Positions 42,748-51,167 of a stretch of DNA of 64,000 bases are shown here, piece by piece (the stretch's first letter is position 1; every line of letters starts with the position of its first letter). Under the pieces are notes generated by a model. It was not told the DNA's origin. It saw only the letters and a program-made list of their open reading frames with translations, and searched no databases. A program made the position numbers and the translations under genes. Source of the stretch: Dehalobacter sp. DCM (GTDB lineage: Bacteria > Bacillota > Desulfitobacteriia > Desulfitobacteriales > Syntrophobotulaceae). The stretch is from the NCBI RefSeq assembly GCF_024972775.1, contig NZ_CP092282.1:2721001-2785000 (forward strand). Direction: 5' to 3'.

Positions 42748-44856
42748 TTAAACCTGTATATTATATTTTTTCAGGCGGCGATAGAGAGAAGAATAGCTTA
42801 AACCAAGGAGTTCAGCCGCTTCTTTGATCTGTTTATCTGTCTTTTCCAGTGCGGATATAATCATTTGTTTTTCTTGTTCTTCTAAGTTCATACCCGCGCT
42901 TCCCCTACTTACCTGTGGTACGGCAGTATCAATAAAAGCCGAAGTTATGGTTGAGTCCGGTTTGTCCTCGGGAAAATTGCGTATCGTGTCATACGAACTT
43001 CGACCGAGTGTCTTTTTAGGCAGATGCTGCAGTTCGATGACGTTCCCCGTTGTCATATTCATGGCATAGATCATTGCATTCTGTAATTGACGTACATTGC
43101 CTGGCCACGAATAGGATAACAGTTCTATTTCAACATCCTTGCTTAATACCGGTGTCACGAACCACTTGGCTTTCTGTGCATACTGCCTGATAAAGTAGTT
43201 CGCTAGCAGCAGGATATCCCTTCCTCTTTCTCTCAACGGCGGGATATCGATATAAAGGACCGATAAGCGAAAAAACAAATCTTCCCGGAAAGTTTTTTCC
43301 CGGATTTGTTCGGCAAAATCCATATTAGTTGCAGCAATCAAACGAAAATCCACTTTGCGGTACTGTTTACCGCCGACACGCATAATAATTTTATCCTGTA
43401 ATACGCGCAGCAAAACAGTCTGCATATCATACGGCATGCTGCCAATCTCATCTAAGAATAAAGTCCCACCATGCGCCAATTCAATTTTCCCCATTCGGCC
43501 ATGCTTTTCAGCACCTGTGAACGCGCCTCCCTCATACCCAAACAGTTCACTTTCAATCAGCTCACGCGGAATGGCCGAACAGTTGACGGCAATAAATGGC
43601 CCTCTGGGGTTAGAATGATTATGAATCGCTTGGGCATACAGCTCTTTGCCTGTTCCGCTTTCCCCTATGAGCAAAATATTTTCTTCTGTCATAGCGAAAT
43701 GCTTAGCTTGTTCCTTCGCGATTTTGATCCGTTCATCCTGACCAATAATATCGTCAAAAGTATAAAAAGCCTGCGCATTGCTTTGGCGGATGATTAATTC
43801 GTCAATCGATTTCTGTGGTGTAAACCTCAAAACAAAAGAAGCAATGCTGTGATTAACGTCGATCACCGGCTGTAGATTAATCAGGTACGGAATTACCTTT
43901 TGATTGATATGCAGATGCTGCTCCAGATAATTCTGTTTCTCTCCGGTAGAAATTGCCTTGTGCAAATTTGAATCTTCCGGAAGATAATCCTGAATATGCG
44001 GCAGCATTGTATCCTCATTCAGCTTAAGCATCTTCCGGCCTTCTGTATTGGCATTGGTTATTTGTCCGCTGGGCAATATCGTTATTACAGCCTCACCGAT
44101 TGACTCCAGCATAACGCGCAGCATTTCACTGCTGTTACGCAGGTCCTCATTTTTATTAAGTAATGAGAGCTGCCCTTCAATGGCAGACGCTAATGAACAA
44201 ATCCATCCCAAAGTATGCCGATGAAATGAAGGGTTAACTTGTTCCCACGGCTGATCGCCTAAATGCTGGACCAAGAGCAGAGCCCCAATCGGATTGTCGT
44301 CTTCGCCAAGAATCGGTGAACAAAACGATATAGAGTCATAGAACATATCTAAAACAACTTCCGGGCCAATCACACAAAACGGTTTTTTGTATTCTAAAGC
44401 TAAAAAATGGGCCATAGTCCCGGCTTTATCTTCCCGCCAGTCGATTTCGTCCGGAGGAAATTCTTTAAAATCAAGATGTGATCCCAGCAAATGCCCACCT
44501 TGCGCATCAAATAACTCCATGGAATAACCCGTACTTTGCGCTAATGTTTCGAAGGAGGATATTAACGTCGCGCTTATTTCACATAATTTTTTATTCTGAT
44601 TCCGCTTTTTTTCCAACAAATCGGCGTTCAATGCCAGCGGCAAATGATCGGAATGAGGTGTTATACCGCGTTTCTTAGCACGAATCCATGATTTGGCAAC
44701 TTCAGGACGGACAATCGGGTCGGGCGGCACCGTGCTGCCGGGAGCAAAAAAGTTTTCTTTTGCGGCCTTAATAGCCAGCCAATATTCTCGGGATACGATC
44801 TGAGGGTCCATAATGAAGTCGATAATATAGTGATGATAACGTATTCCTTCGTACAT
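42748..44856 (-). CDS. Sigma-54-dependent activator with GAF-like and PAS domains
   Basis: 702 residues. Residues 1-230 are an AcoR-type N-terminal region (PEVAKSWIRAKKRG, then a GAF-like sensor). A PAS domain (about 245-350) has LESIGEAVITILPSGQITNAN. The AAA+ core follows: Walker A GESGTGKE at 398-405, intact GAFTGA loop at 444-449, Walker B TLFLDEIG at 465-472, and PLRERGRDILLLA. The C-terminus is a Fis-type helix-turn-helix (IKEAAELLGLSYSSLYRRLKKY). It opens sigma-54 promoters in response to a cytoplasmic ligand or redox signal. Three -24/-12 promoters at 33964, 38494 and 38747 are the likely targets. GGAGG precedes the ATG. Confidence 0.94.
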   Translation of the reverse strand: MYEGIRYHHYIIDFIMDPQIVSREYWLAIKAAKENFFAPGSTVPPDPIVRPEVAKSWIRAKKRGITPHSDHLPLALNADLLEKKRNQNKKLCEISATLISSFETLAQSTGYSMELFDAQGGHLLGSHLDFKEFPPDEIDWREDKAGTMAHFLALEYKKPFCVIGPEVVLDMFYDSISFCSPILGEDDNPIGALLLVQHLGDQPWEQVNPSFHRHTLGWICSLASAIEGQLSLLNKNEDLRNSSEMLRVMLESIGEAVITILPSGQITNANTEGRKMLKLNEDTMLPHIQDYLPEDSNLHKAISTGEKQNYLEQHLHINQKVIPYLINLQPVIDVNHSIASFVLRFTPQKSIDELIIRQSNAQAFYTFDDIIGQDERIKIAKEQAKHFAMTEENILLIGESGTGKELYAQAIHNHSNPRGPFIAVNCSAIPRELIESELFGYEGGAFTGAEKHGRMGKIELAHGGTLFLDEIGSMPYDMQTVLLRVLQDKIIMRVGGKQYRKVDFRLIAATNMDFAEQIREKTFREDLFFRLSVLYIDIPPLRERGRDILLLANYFIRQYAQKAKWFVTPVLSKDVEIELLSYSWPGNVRQLQNAMIYAMNMTTGNVIELQHLPKKTLGRSSYDTIRNFPEDKPDSTITSAFIDTAVPQVSRGSAGMNLEEQEKQMIISALEKTDKQIKEAAELLGLSYSSLYRRLKKYNIQV

Positions 44857-45025
44857 GACAGAACCTCCGTTGCCGATGTCTGCTGCTTTTAGTTATTGAA
44901 GCCTCTTTTTCTCACATCTGCTCATTACTGTTATTATATTCTGCAAAGTCTGTATCTTCAATTAAAATATCTTACGTCGCATTCATATAGAAGTAAAATT
45001 TATCATCCTGTCCTTCGTTCGATGA

Positions 45026-45054
45026 TTGACTTTTAAAATAAATGAATTTACAAT
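45026..45054 (+). promoter_or_regulatory. Sigma-A promoter of the UroD-like gene
   Basis: TTGACT (45026-45031) and TACAAT (45049-45054), 17 bases apart, about 90 bases before the start codon. The rest of 44857-45025 shows nothing I can assign. Confidence 0.7.
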
Positions 45055-45062
45055 TATAACAT

Positions 45063-45103
45063 ACCGACAGTCGGTGACTTATAGTATGTGAACGCTATAA
45101 GTC
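45063..45103. promoter_or_regulatory. Two palindromic operators after the promoter
   Basis: ACCGAC-A-GTCGGT at 45063-45075 is a perfect 6-base-pair palindrome at the expected transcript start. GACTTATAG, 10 bases, CTATAAGTC at 45076-45103 is a 9-base-pair inverted repeat right behind it. The TetR regulator encoded 1.3 kb downstream is the obvious candidate; its own promoter carries a matching half-site CTTATAG at 46332-46338. Confidence 0.6.
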
Positions 45104-45145
45104 TAACACGTATCTGACAGCTATTCAAGAAGAAGGAGAAAACAG

Positions 45146-46210
45146 ATGATTACTGAAAGAGAAAATTTTTTAAGAATGATCCGTCGTGAGAAACCGGATT
45201 TTGTTCCCTATCAACCGCATTTGCTCCAAATGATCATCCCCAGTGCACTTGGCGACAGGCCCCCCGGCCATCGGACCGGTTATGACTGGTTTGGCGTTCA
45301 CTGGACAGAAGACCCGCATCTGCCGATGATGCTTATGGCAACCGTTACGCAGAAACCGGTTCTTGAAGATATCTGTGAATGGCGTGAAGTCATCAAATGG
45401 CCCGACTTAGCGGCTATCGATTGGGAAACTTGCGTCAAAAAAGACGTACCCGAGAAAGATACAACGAAGATCCTCTGTGCCATGATGTTGGACGGCCCTT
45501 TTGAGCGGTTACATGATCTAATGGGATTTGAAGAGGCACTCTGTGCGTTGATGGAAGAACCGGAAGAGTGCGAAGCCTTTTTTGCCAGATTGTGTGATTT
45601 TAAAATCGAGCAGCTGAAGTATCTGAAGAAATACTATGATGTCGATATGGTTCATTTTCAAGATGACTGGGGTAGTCAAAAGGATCTGTTTTTTAATCCC
45701 GAATTATGGCGCAAACATATTAAACCGCACATGAAACGCGTCATTGATGCTGCCCACGAAGTCGGTATTTTATTTGATATGCATTCCTGCGGTAAAATCG
45801 ATCGCATTGTCGATGATATCATTGAAATGGGTGTTGATGTCATCGACCCGGTGCAACCTGTTAATGATCTCGAACGATGGATCACCGACTACAATGGAAA
45901 AGTCATCTTCATGGGCGCACTCAATGCACAAGGCGTTATCGACAATCTCAAAGCAACTGATGAAGATATTCGCAAAGAAGTCGAATTGAAAATCGATATG
46001 TTTGCCAAAGACGGTTACTTTATCCCCTTCTCCGTCTCACTTTCTCCTAAAGTAGTCGATGCGCTGAATTATGGTTTTATTTATGGCAAAACGTACTATA
46101 AACCGGAACAATATGCCGGTGCAGTCGAAGAATTTAAAAAAGCATTAGAAAATACGGATCCCGCTGCCAACGAACCATCTATCGTTCCCGGTACAAAAAT
46201 GAACGCGTAA
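45146..46210 (+). CDS. Uroporphyrinogen decarboxylase-like methyltransferase
   Basis: 354 residues of the UroD/MtaA/CmuA superfamily barrel: ITERENFLRMIRREKPDFVP at the start, HFQDDWGSQKDLFFNPELWRKHIKPHMK, FDMHSCGKIDRIVDD and DVIDPVQPVNDLERW. HSC matches the HxC zinc motif of corrinoid methyltransferases such as MtaA. No Cys follows it, so the third zinc ligand of MtaA is absent. It lacks the true UroD N-terminal motif (RAPVWMMRQAG), so haem synthesis is unlikely. No corrinoid protein gene lies nearby. GAAGGAG precedes the ATG. O-demethylation or methyl transfer is inferred only. Confidence 0.82.
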   Translation: MITERENFLRMIRREKPDFVPYQPHLLQMIIPSALGDRPPGHRTGYDWFGVHWTEDPHLPMMLMATVTQKPVLEDICEWREVIKWPDLAAIDWETCVKKDVPEKDTTKILCAMMLDGPFERLHDLMGFEEALCALMEEPEECEAFFARLCDFKIEQLKYLKKYYDVDMVHFQDDWGSQKDLFFNPELWRKHIKPHMKRVIDAAHEVGILFDMHSCGKIDRIVDDIIEMGVDVIDPVQPVNDLERWITDYNGKVIFMGALNAQGVIDNLKATDEDIRKEVELKIDMFAKDGYFIPFSVSLSPKVVDALNYGFIYGKTYYKPEQYAGAVEEFKKALENTDPAANEPSIVPGTKMNA

Positions 46211-46218
46211 ACTGGATT

Positions 46219-46265
46219 GAGGGGGTTTCTTTCGAACACATGATGTGAAGGAAACCTCCTTTTTG
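46219..46265 (+). terminator. Terminator after the UroD-like gene
   Basis: GAGGGGGTTTCTTTC pairs with GAAGGAAACCTCC (small mismatches, 16-base loop), followed by TTTTTG. Confidence 0.8.
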
Positions 46266-46340
46266 TCTCTAACCAGTGTAAGGTATGCCTGAATCACTTA
46301 ATACTTCAAACAAAAAAATAACAAGATTGCGCTTATAGAG

Positions 46341-46369
46341 TTGACAAATCTTTCTTTCTGATTTATAAA
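46341..46369 (+). promoter_or_regulatory. Sigma-A promoter of the tetR gene
   Basis: TTGACA (46341-46346) and TATAAA (46364-46369), 17 bases apart, 34 bases before the ATG. CTTATAG at 46332-46338, next to the -35 box, repeats a half-site of the 45076-45103 inverted repeat. Confidence 0.72.
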
Positions 46370-46403
46370 AGATTCAGTCGATTGCTTTTTTAGAGGAATA
46401 AAC

Positions 46404-47033
46404 ATGCAAAAATTAACAAAACGCAAACAACAGGCACTGGAAACACGAAAGAAGATATTGGATACCAGCATTGATCTTGTGAATGAATACGGGTATGATA
46501 ACGTCTCTGTCGACCGGATTTGTGGAGCTTGCAACATATCCAAAGGTGCCTTTTATCATCATTTCCGTTCGAAAATAGATATTTTATCTGAATCGGAAGC
46601 CCATATTAACGAGGTTCTTAAACAGACGCTCGCAGAATGTCATGATATGCGCATTGAACAACGTTTACTTATCTTTTCCAATTCCCTGATTGATGTCGCT
46701 GAAAAGACAGGCTTTGAATTCACGCGGCAGCGCAGCAAATATGTTATTAGCGGGGAATATATTGATGACTATACGCAGACGTCTTATGCCATATACTCCA
46801 GAAAACTGATAAGTGACTTAATCAACGAATCTGTCATCAACGGTGAATTATTGAAAAATACCCCCGTCGATTTGCTGACAGATACGCTGATGATATTCCT
46901 CAGCGGTTTGATAACGGATTGGTGTACTTTTAACGGTTCTTATTCAATCAGTGAAAAATCGTGGAAGCTGACACCCCTGTTAATTCGTGGATTGATCCTG
47001 CCTTACAAAAATTCAGAATATAAAGAGCGATAA
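46404..47033 (+). CDS. TetR family transcriptional regulator
   Basis: 209 residues. TetR helix-turn-helix: KKILDTSIDLVNEYGYDNVSVDRICGACNISKGAFYHHFRSK in substance, with the recognition helix KGAFYHHF. The ligand-binding half (60-209) is helical and unique. GAGGA precedes the ATG. It follows the UroD-like gene on the same strand but has its own promoter and terminators on both sides. It probably represses the UroD-like gene and itself. Ligand unknown. Confidence 0.92.
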   Translation: MQKLTKRKQQALETRKKILDTSIDLVNEYGYDNVSVDRICGACNISKGAFYHHFRSKIDILSESEAHINEVLKQTLAECHDMRIEQRLLIFSNSLIDVAEKTGFEFTRQRSKYVISGEYIDDYTQTSYAIYSRKLISDLINESVINGELLKNTPVDLLTDTLMIFLSGLITDWCTFNGSYSISEKSWKLTPLLIRGLILPYKNSEYKER

Positions 47034-47070
47034 AAAACAGCACACTCTCATTAAGAAGGTGCTGTTTTTT
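47032..47070 (+). terminator. Terminator after the tetR gene
   Basis: AAAAAACAGCAC and GTGCTGTTTTTT form a 12-base-pair stem, directly overlapping the tetR stop codon. Confidence 0.85.
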
Positions 47071-47084
47071 ATCGACCAAATTTA

Positions 47085-47126
47085 CGCCGCACCATGAAGG
47101 CCTATTGGGGCTTTCATGGTGCGGCG
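47085..47126. repeat. Long GC-rich hairpin
   Basis: CGCCGCACCATGAA-GGCC pairs with GGC-TTTCATGGTGCGGCG, an almost perfect 17- to 18-base-pair stem. It has no good T tract on either strand, so it is a poor terminator. It may be a repeated extragenic palindrome or a transcript-stabilising hairpin at the 3' side of acsA. Confidence 0.5.
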
Positions 47127-47192
47127 CTTATTAATCCCTATACAGTGTATTCTAAATTTACAGATTTGTTTTTTGATTTAGAGAACGGTATA

Positions 47193-49118
47193 CTAGCTAT
47201 TCTTTATGCTCTGCAGCGCAATGACCGCTGATTCATCAGCAAGTGTGGTTGTGTCTCCAATCGGACGTCCTTCCGCGATATCCCGAAGAATCCGGCGAAT
47301 GATTTTACCGCTACGGGTCTTGGGCAGTTCTGGTGTCAAATGGATCTCATCCGGTCGGGCTATCGCTCCAATCTTGGCTGCCACGTGATTCTTCAGTTCT
47401 TGTACCAGTATATCACTGGCAACGTAACCTTCACGCAGGGTAACAAAAGCCGCAATAGCCTGACCTTTTACATCATGGTTTTTCCCTATACAAGCTGCCT
47501 CAGCAACTGCCGAGTGCTCGACCAGGGCACTTTCTACTTCAGCCGTTCCAATGCGATGTCCGGAGACGTTAATCACATCATCCACTCTGCCGATGATCCA
47601 GAAATACCCGTCACCATCGACTTTCGCACCGTCACCGGCAAAATACCTTCCCGGCCAGTTGCCCCAATAGGTATCCTTATACCGTTTGTCATCACCGTAA
47701 ATTGTTCTCAGCATAGCAGGCCAAGGTTCTGTGATAGCAACATACCCAACTTCATCATGTGCAACCGGCTGCCCGGATCGATTCAGAATCTCAGCTTTAA
47801 TCCCCGGGAAAGGCACCGTACAGGAACCGGGTTTCATCTCTGTTATCCCCGGAAGCGGTGTAATCATGATCATACCTGTCTCTGTCTGCCACCAGGTATC
47901 CACGATCGGGCACCTTTCCCCGCCGATATGATTGTAATACCACATCCAGGCTTCGGGGTTGATCGGCTCGCCGACACTGCCAAGCAGTCTCAGGCTGGAC
48001 AAGTTATGCTTTTCCGGATAATGCTGCCCCCATTTCATAAAGGTCCGAATCGCTGTCGGTGCCGTATAAAGAATGGTAACCCCGTATTTCGACACCAATT
48101 CCCAATATCTGTCCTTCTCCGGGTAATCCGGTGTTCCTTCAAACATGAAAACAGTGGTTCCGTTCGTCAGCGGTCCGTAAACCAGATAACTATGACCAGT
48201 GATCCAGCCGATATCAGCTGTACACCAGTAAACATCGTCATCTTTTATATCGAATATATATTCATGGGTCGTGGCAACGCCTGTCAAATACCCGCCTGTT
48301 GTATGCACAACCCCTTTCGGTTTACCTGTTGTTCCGCTGGTGTAAAGGATAAAGAGGATATCCTCAGCATCCGTTTCTTCCGCCGGACATACCGGCGATA
48401 CGTCCTTCATCACATCGTGATACCAAAAATCTCGCTCACTGCACACGTTAATATCCAGACCCGTTCGGTTTACAATGATGACTTTTTCAACTGTCGTAAC
48501 ATTTTGCAGTGCTTCATCAACATTTTCTTTCAACGGAAGGATTTTCCCGCGCCGGTATGAACCATCGGCTGTAATTACGATTTTGGAATGTGCGTCATTG
48601 ATCCGGTCTCTCAAGGCGTCAGGGCTAAAACCTCCAAAAACGACGCTATGCGGTGCCCCGATTCGAGCGCAAGCAAGCATAGCAACTACGGCTTCCGGGA
48701 TCATAGGCATATATATGGTGACGACATCACCCTTTTTAACACCTAAGGTACGGAGGACATTAGCAAATTTGCATACTTCGTCATAGAGTTCCTGATAGGT
48801 CAGTTCGCGGGTATCGCCGTTTTCTCCCTCAAAAATGATGGCTTTTTTATCCGCACGCGATCCTTCTAAATGGCGGTCAAGGCAATTATAGGCCGCATTG
48901 ATTTTTCCTCCGTCAAACCATTTGGCAAAAGGCGGATTCCATTCCAAAACCGTGTCCCAGGTTTTAAACCAACTTAACGTTGCTGCTCTTTCTGCCCAGA
49001 ACGCCAGCCGGTCTTCAGCTGTTTCATAAATCCCAGGATCGGAAATGAGGGCCTTTTTCTTAAACTCTTCGGAAGCATTAAAGCCGTTTTGTAATGAATG
49101 GGTACCTGTTGAAATCAT
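47193..49118 (-). CDS. acsA: Acetyl-CoA synthetase (AMP-forming)
   Basis: 641 residues, the full length. Motifs: [13 protein letters not shown], the P-loop [44 protein letters not shown], the hinge [20 protein letters not shown], and [11 protein letters not shown], whose Lys605 is the site acetylated in homologues. It turns acetate, ATP and CoA into acetyl-CoA. GGAGG precedes the ATG. Control by AcuA (28408-29031) is expected from Bacillus. An unusual structured region lies upstream (49200-49480). Confidence 0.97.
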   Translation of the reverse strand: MISTGTHSLQNGFNASEEFKKKALISDPGIYETAEDRLAFWAERAATLSWFKTWDTVLEWNPPFAKWFDGGKINAAYNCLDRHLEGSRADKKAIIFEGENGDTRELTYQELYDEVCKFANVLRTLGVKKGDVVTIYMPMIPEAVVAMLACARIGAPHSVVFGGFSPDALRDRINDAHSKIVITADGSYRRGKILPLKENVDEALQNVTTVEKVIIVNRTGLDINVCSERDFWYHDVMKDVSPVCPAEETDAEDILFILYTSGTTGKPKGVVHTTGGYLTGVATTHEYIFDIKDDDVYWCTADIGWITGHSYLVYGPLTNGTTVFMFEGTPDYPEKDRYWELVSKYGVTILYTAPTAIRTFMKWGQHYPEKHNLSSLRLLGSVGEPINPEAWMWYYNHIGGERCPIVDTWWQTETGMIMITPLPGITEMKPGSCTVPFPGIKAEILNRSGQPVAHDEVGYVAITEPWPAMLRTIYGDDKRYKDTYWGNWPGRYFAGDGAKVDGDGYFWIIGRVDDVINVSGHRIGTAEVESALVEHSAVAEAACIGKNHDVKGQAIAAFVTLREGYVASDILVQELKNHVAAKIGAIARPDEIHLTPELPKTRSGKIIRRILRDIAEGRPIGDTTTLADESAVIALQSIKNS

Positions 49119-49259
49119 TTTTTTCTCCTCCTCACCGACCTGTTCTGCGCAAGGGTTACTTTGCGTCTTCGTGCCAGCTTAATTTTATACATCATATCAT
49201 GGAAGACCGCTGACTGCCTTTGGATTGGATTCAACCGCCATTATCCTTCGCTTAAATGC

Positions 49260-49280
49260 AAAAAACCGGCCTTAGCCGGT
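49260..49280 (-). terminator. Terminator upstream of acsA
   Basis: ACCGGC and GCCGGT with a 4-base loop, followed on the minus strand by TTTTTT. It lies between thrC and acsA, 142 bases before acsA. It ends the thrC transcript or is the expression platform of a leader for acsA. Confidence 0.75.
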
Positions 49281-49480
49281 AAATAAAAGTGTGAAATTGA
49301 TTCAGCAGTATAAGTACAAATGAAACAGGCAGCGTACGTTCCACTGCCTGTTTCTGCCACCTCGTCCACCTTTTCTCCCAAGGAAGGTTCCCCATCCTTC
49401 CAATTCACTATTTTACTGGAAGGTCTGGCTAAATGCAAGCCTTTAACCACTTCCAGATAGTCGCATCTCCATTTTTATAC
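49281..49480 (-). ncRNA. Candidate structured RNA between thrC and acsA
   Basis: On the minus strand this stretch holds several stems in a row: an inner one around CTTCCAGT ... TTGGAAG, GGAAGG-ATGGGGAA-CCTTCC, and a perfect 11-base-pair stem GAAACAGGCAG / CTGCCTGTTTC at 49322-49354, then the terminator at 49260-49280. A 69-codon frame covers it but lacks a ribosome site and family features. It matches none of the riboswitch cores I checked by eye (T-box, TPP, SAM, glycine, lysine, c-di-GMP, THF). An unrecognised leader or a plain thrC 3' region are both possible. Confidence 0.35.
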
Positions 49481-49542
49481 ATTTATCACATTATGATGCG
49501 TACACATCACCGTTATACGAGGAAGAAAATGAACCTCATAGA

Positions 49543-51021
49543 TTAGCCTTCGATAAACATGTGCATCAGATAAGGCGCAATTTCATCAGGTTTACAACGA
49601 TAGACATCCATCGTCGGTTTTTCGCGCAACCCCTCTAGCGCATCGGGAATCTTCCATCCGGTTAATGTGCTGAGTTTTATCAACGCAGCCCATGGATCAT
49701 GTTCGTCTTGATCATCGGTAACTGCTGCCAGGACACTCTTAGCAAATTTGAACGGACTGGCTGTTGAAGCGATGACCGTAAATGTATTATCGCCGTTGCT
49801 GTTTTTGTAATCCTCATAAACTTTCATTCCGACTGCTGTATGGGGATCAAGAAGATACTGGTATTCGTTATACACCTTACGGATTGTTGCCAGAACCTCA
49901 GCCTCATCAGCCCAACCCGCAGTCATATTATTCCGACAGTTATTCAGAGTATCCGCATCGACCTGAAATTTACCCGTAGTACTTAAATCGTTGAACCATT
50001 GCGTGATCTGTTTTGAATCCCGTCCGGAGATCTCAAAAAGGTACCGTTCAAAGTTACTGGAAATTAAGATATCCATTGATGGCGATGTCGTCAGATAAAA
50101 CGGGCGGTTAATCTCATATATGCCATCTTCAAAGAAATCGGTGAGCACTTTATTTTTGTTCGATGCACAAATGAGGTTAGCGATTGGCAGTCCCATCTTT
50201 TGAGCGTAAAACGCTGCTAAAATGTTGCCAAAATTTCCAGTTGGTACAACAATGTTGATTTTTGCATCCGGCGCAACCACCCTTTGTCTGACCGCCTCAA
50301 GATAGGACCAATAATAATAAACGATCTGAGGCAAAAGCCTTCCCCAGTTAATTGAGTTAGCCGAGGAAAATACTTTTTGATTCTCACTCAGTTTTTGCCG
50401 AAGTTCTTCGGACGCAAAAATGTGTTTAACGGCGGTTTGGCATTCATCAAAATTCCCTTTGACCGCTGCCACATATGTATTATTGCCGCCGGTTGTAAGC
50501 ATTTGTTTTTCCTGAACCGGGCTGACACCCCCGTCAGGATAAAAAACGACGATCTTAGTGCCTGCAACATCCTTAAACCCTTCAAGAGCGGCTTTTCCTG
50601 TATCACCGGAAGTGGCTGTCAGAATAAGAACTTCTTTATCTTCGCCTAGTTCTTTTGTACTCGCTGTTAATAAGTACGGCAGGATCTGCAGTGCCATATC
50701 TTTAAAAGCGGCTGTCGGACCGTGCCATAATTCCAGTAGTCCACAGTTCCCTACCATAACCAGCGGCGCGGGGTTATCCGTATCAAATCGCCCATCATGG
50801 TATGCTTTAACTGCCTGTTCTAGGGTTCCTTCAGGCAGATCACCGCAATAGGATTTCATTATAGCCAGAGCCAGGGCTGCATAGTCCGAGTCAATATATT
50901 GACGCCAATCAACAGTCGGTACTTCACAGGGGACAAATAATCCACCCTGCGGAACCATCCCCAAGGCGATGGCCTGGGCCGAGGTTTGCGGCTCAATATT
51001 TCCACGGGTGCTAATAAACAT
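49543..51021 (-). CDS. thrC: Threonine synthase
   Basis: About 492 residues of the long bacterial/yeast-type ThrC. Motifs: STRGNIEPQTSAQAIALGM at the start, the PLP lysine in HGPTAAFKDMALQ, LTATSGDTGKAAL, SANSINWGRLLPQIVYY and VVPTGNFGNILAAFYAQKMG. It turns O-phosphohomoserine into threonine. GGAGGAACCTAAA places the start at the ATG at 51021, five codons inside the longest frame. It stands alone, without hom or thrB. Confidence 0.96.
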   Translation of the reverse strand: MFISTRGNIEPQTSAQAIALGMVPQGGLFVPCEVPTVDWRQYIDSDYAALALAIMKSYCGDLPEGTLEQAVKAYHDGRFDTDNPAPLVMVGNCGLLELWHGPTAAFKDMALQILPYLLTASTKELGEDKEVLILTATSGDTGKAALEGFKDVAGTKIVVFYPDGGVSPVQEKQMLTTGGNNTYVAAVKGNFDECQTAVKHIFASEELRQKLSENQKVFSSANSINWGRLLPQIVYYYWSYLEAVRQRVVAPDAKINIVVPTGNFGNILAAFYAQKMGLPIANLICASNKNKVLTDFFEDGIYEINRPFYLTTSPSMDILISSNFERYLFEISGRDSKQITQWFNDLSTTGKFQVDADTLNNCRNNMTAGWADEAEVLATIRKVYNEYQYLLDPHTAVGMKVYEDYKNSNGDNTFTVIASTASPFKFAKSVLAAVTDDQDEHDPWAALIKLSTLTGWKIPDALEGLREKPTMDVYRCKPDEIAPYLMHMFIEG

Positions 51022-51167
51022 TTTAGGTTCCTCCATTTAATCATATTTTTTGATAGCAGTGGTATTTTGCTTATTCTCATTGTATTATTCATTTATGAAA
51101 TTCAAAATATATAAACATATATTAGAATATTATAAACGCAAAACAGCAAAAATGGAAGGTGATCATC

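Noticed and set aside
45146-46210. UroD-like gene as haem-biosynthetic hemE
   Set aside because: The N-terminal RAPVWMMRQAG motif of true uroporphyrinogen decarboxylase is absent, and no other haem genes are nearby.
47340-48560. 406-codon open frame opposite acsA
   Set aside because: It is the antisense shadow of a full-length acetyl-CoA synthetase; it has no ribosome site and an odd Cys/His/Ile-rich composition.
49163-49176. Sigma-54-like site TGGCACGAAGACGC (minus) before acsA
   Set aside because: GG and GC are only 9 bases apart; sigma-54 promoters require 10.
49241-49450. 69-codon frame upstream of acsA
   Set aside because: No ribosome site, runs through several stable hairpins and a terminator, and shows no protein features.
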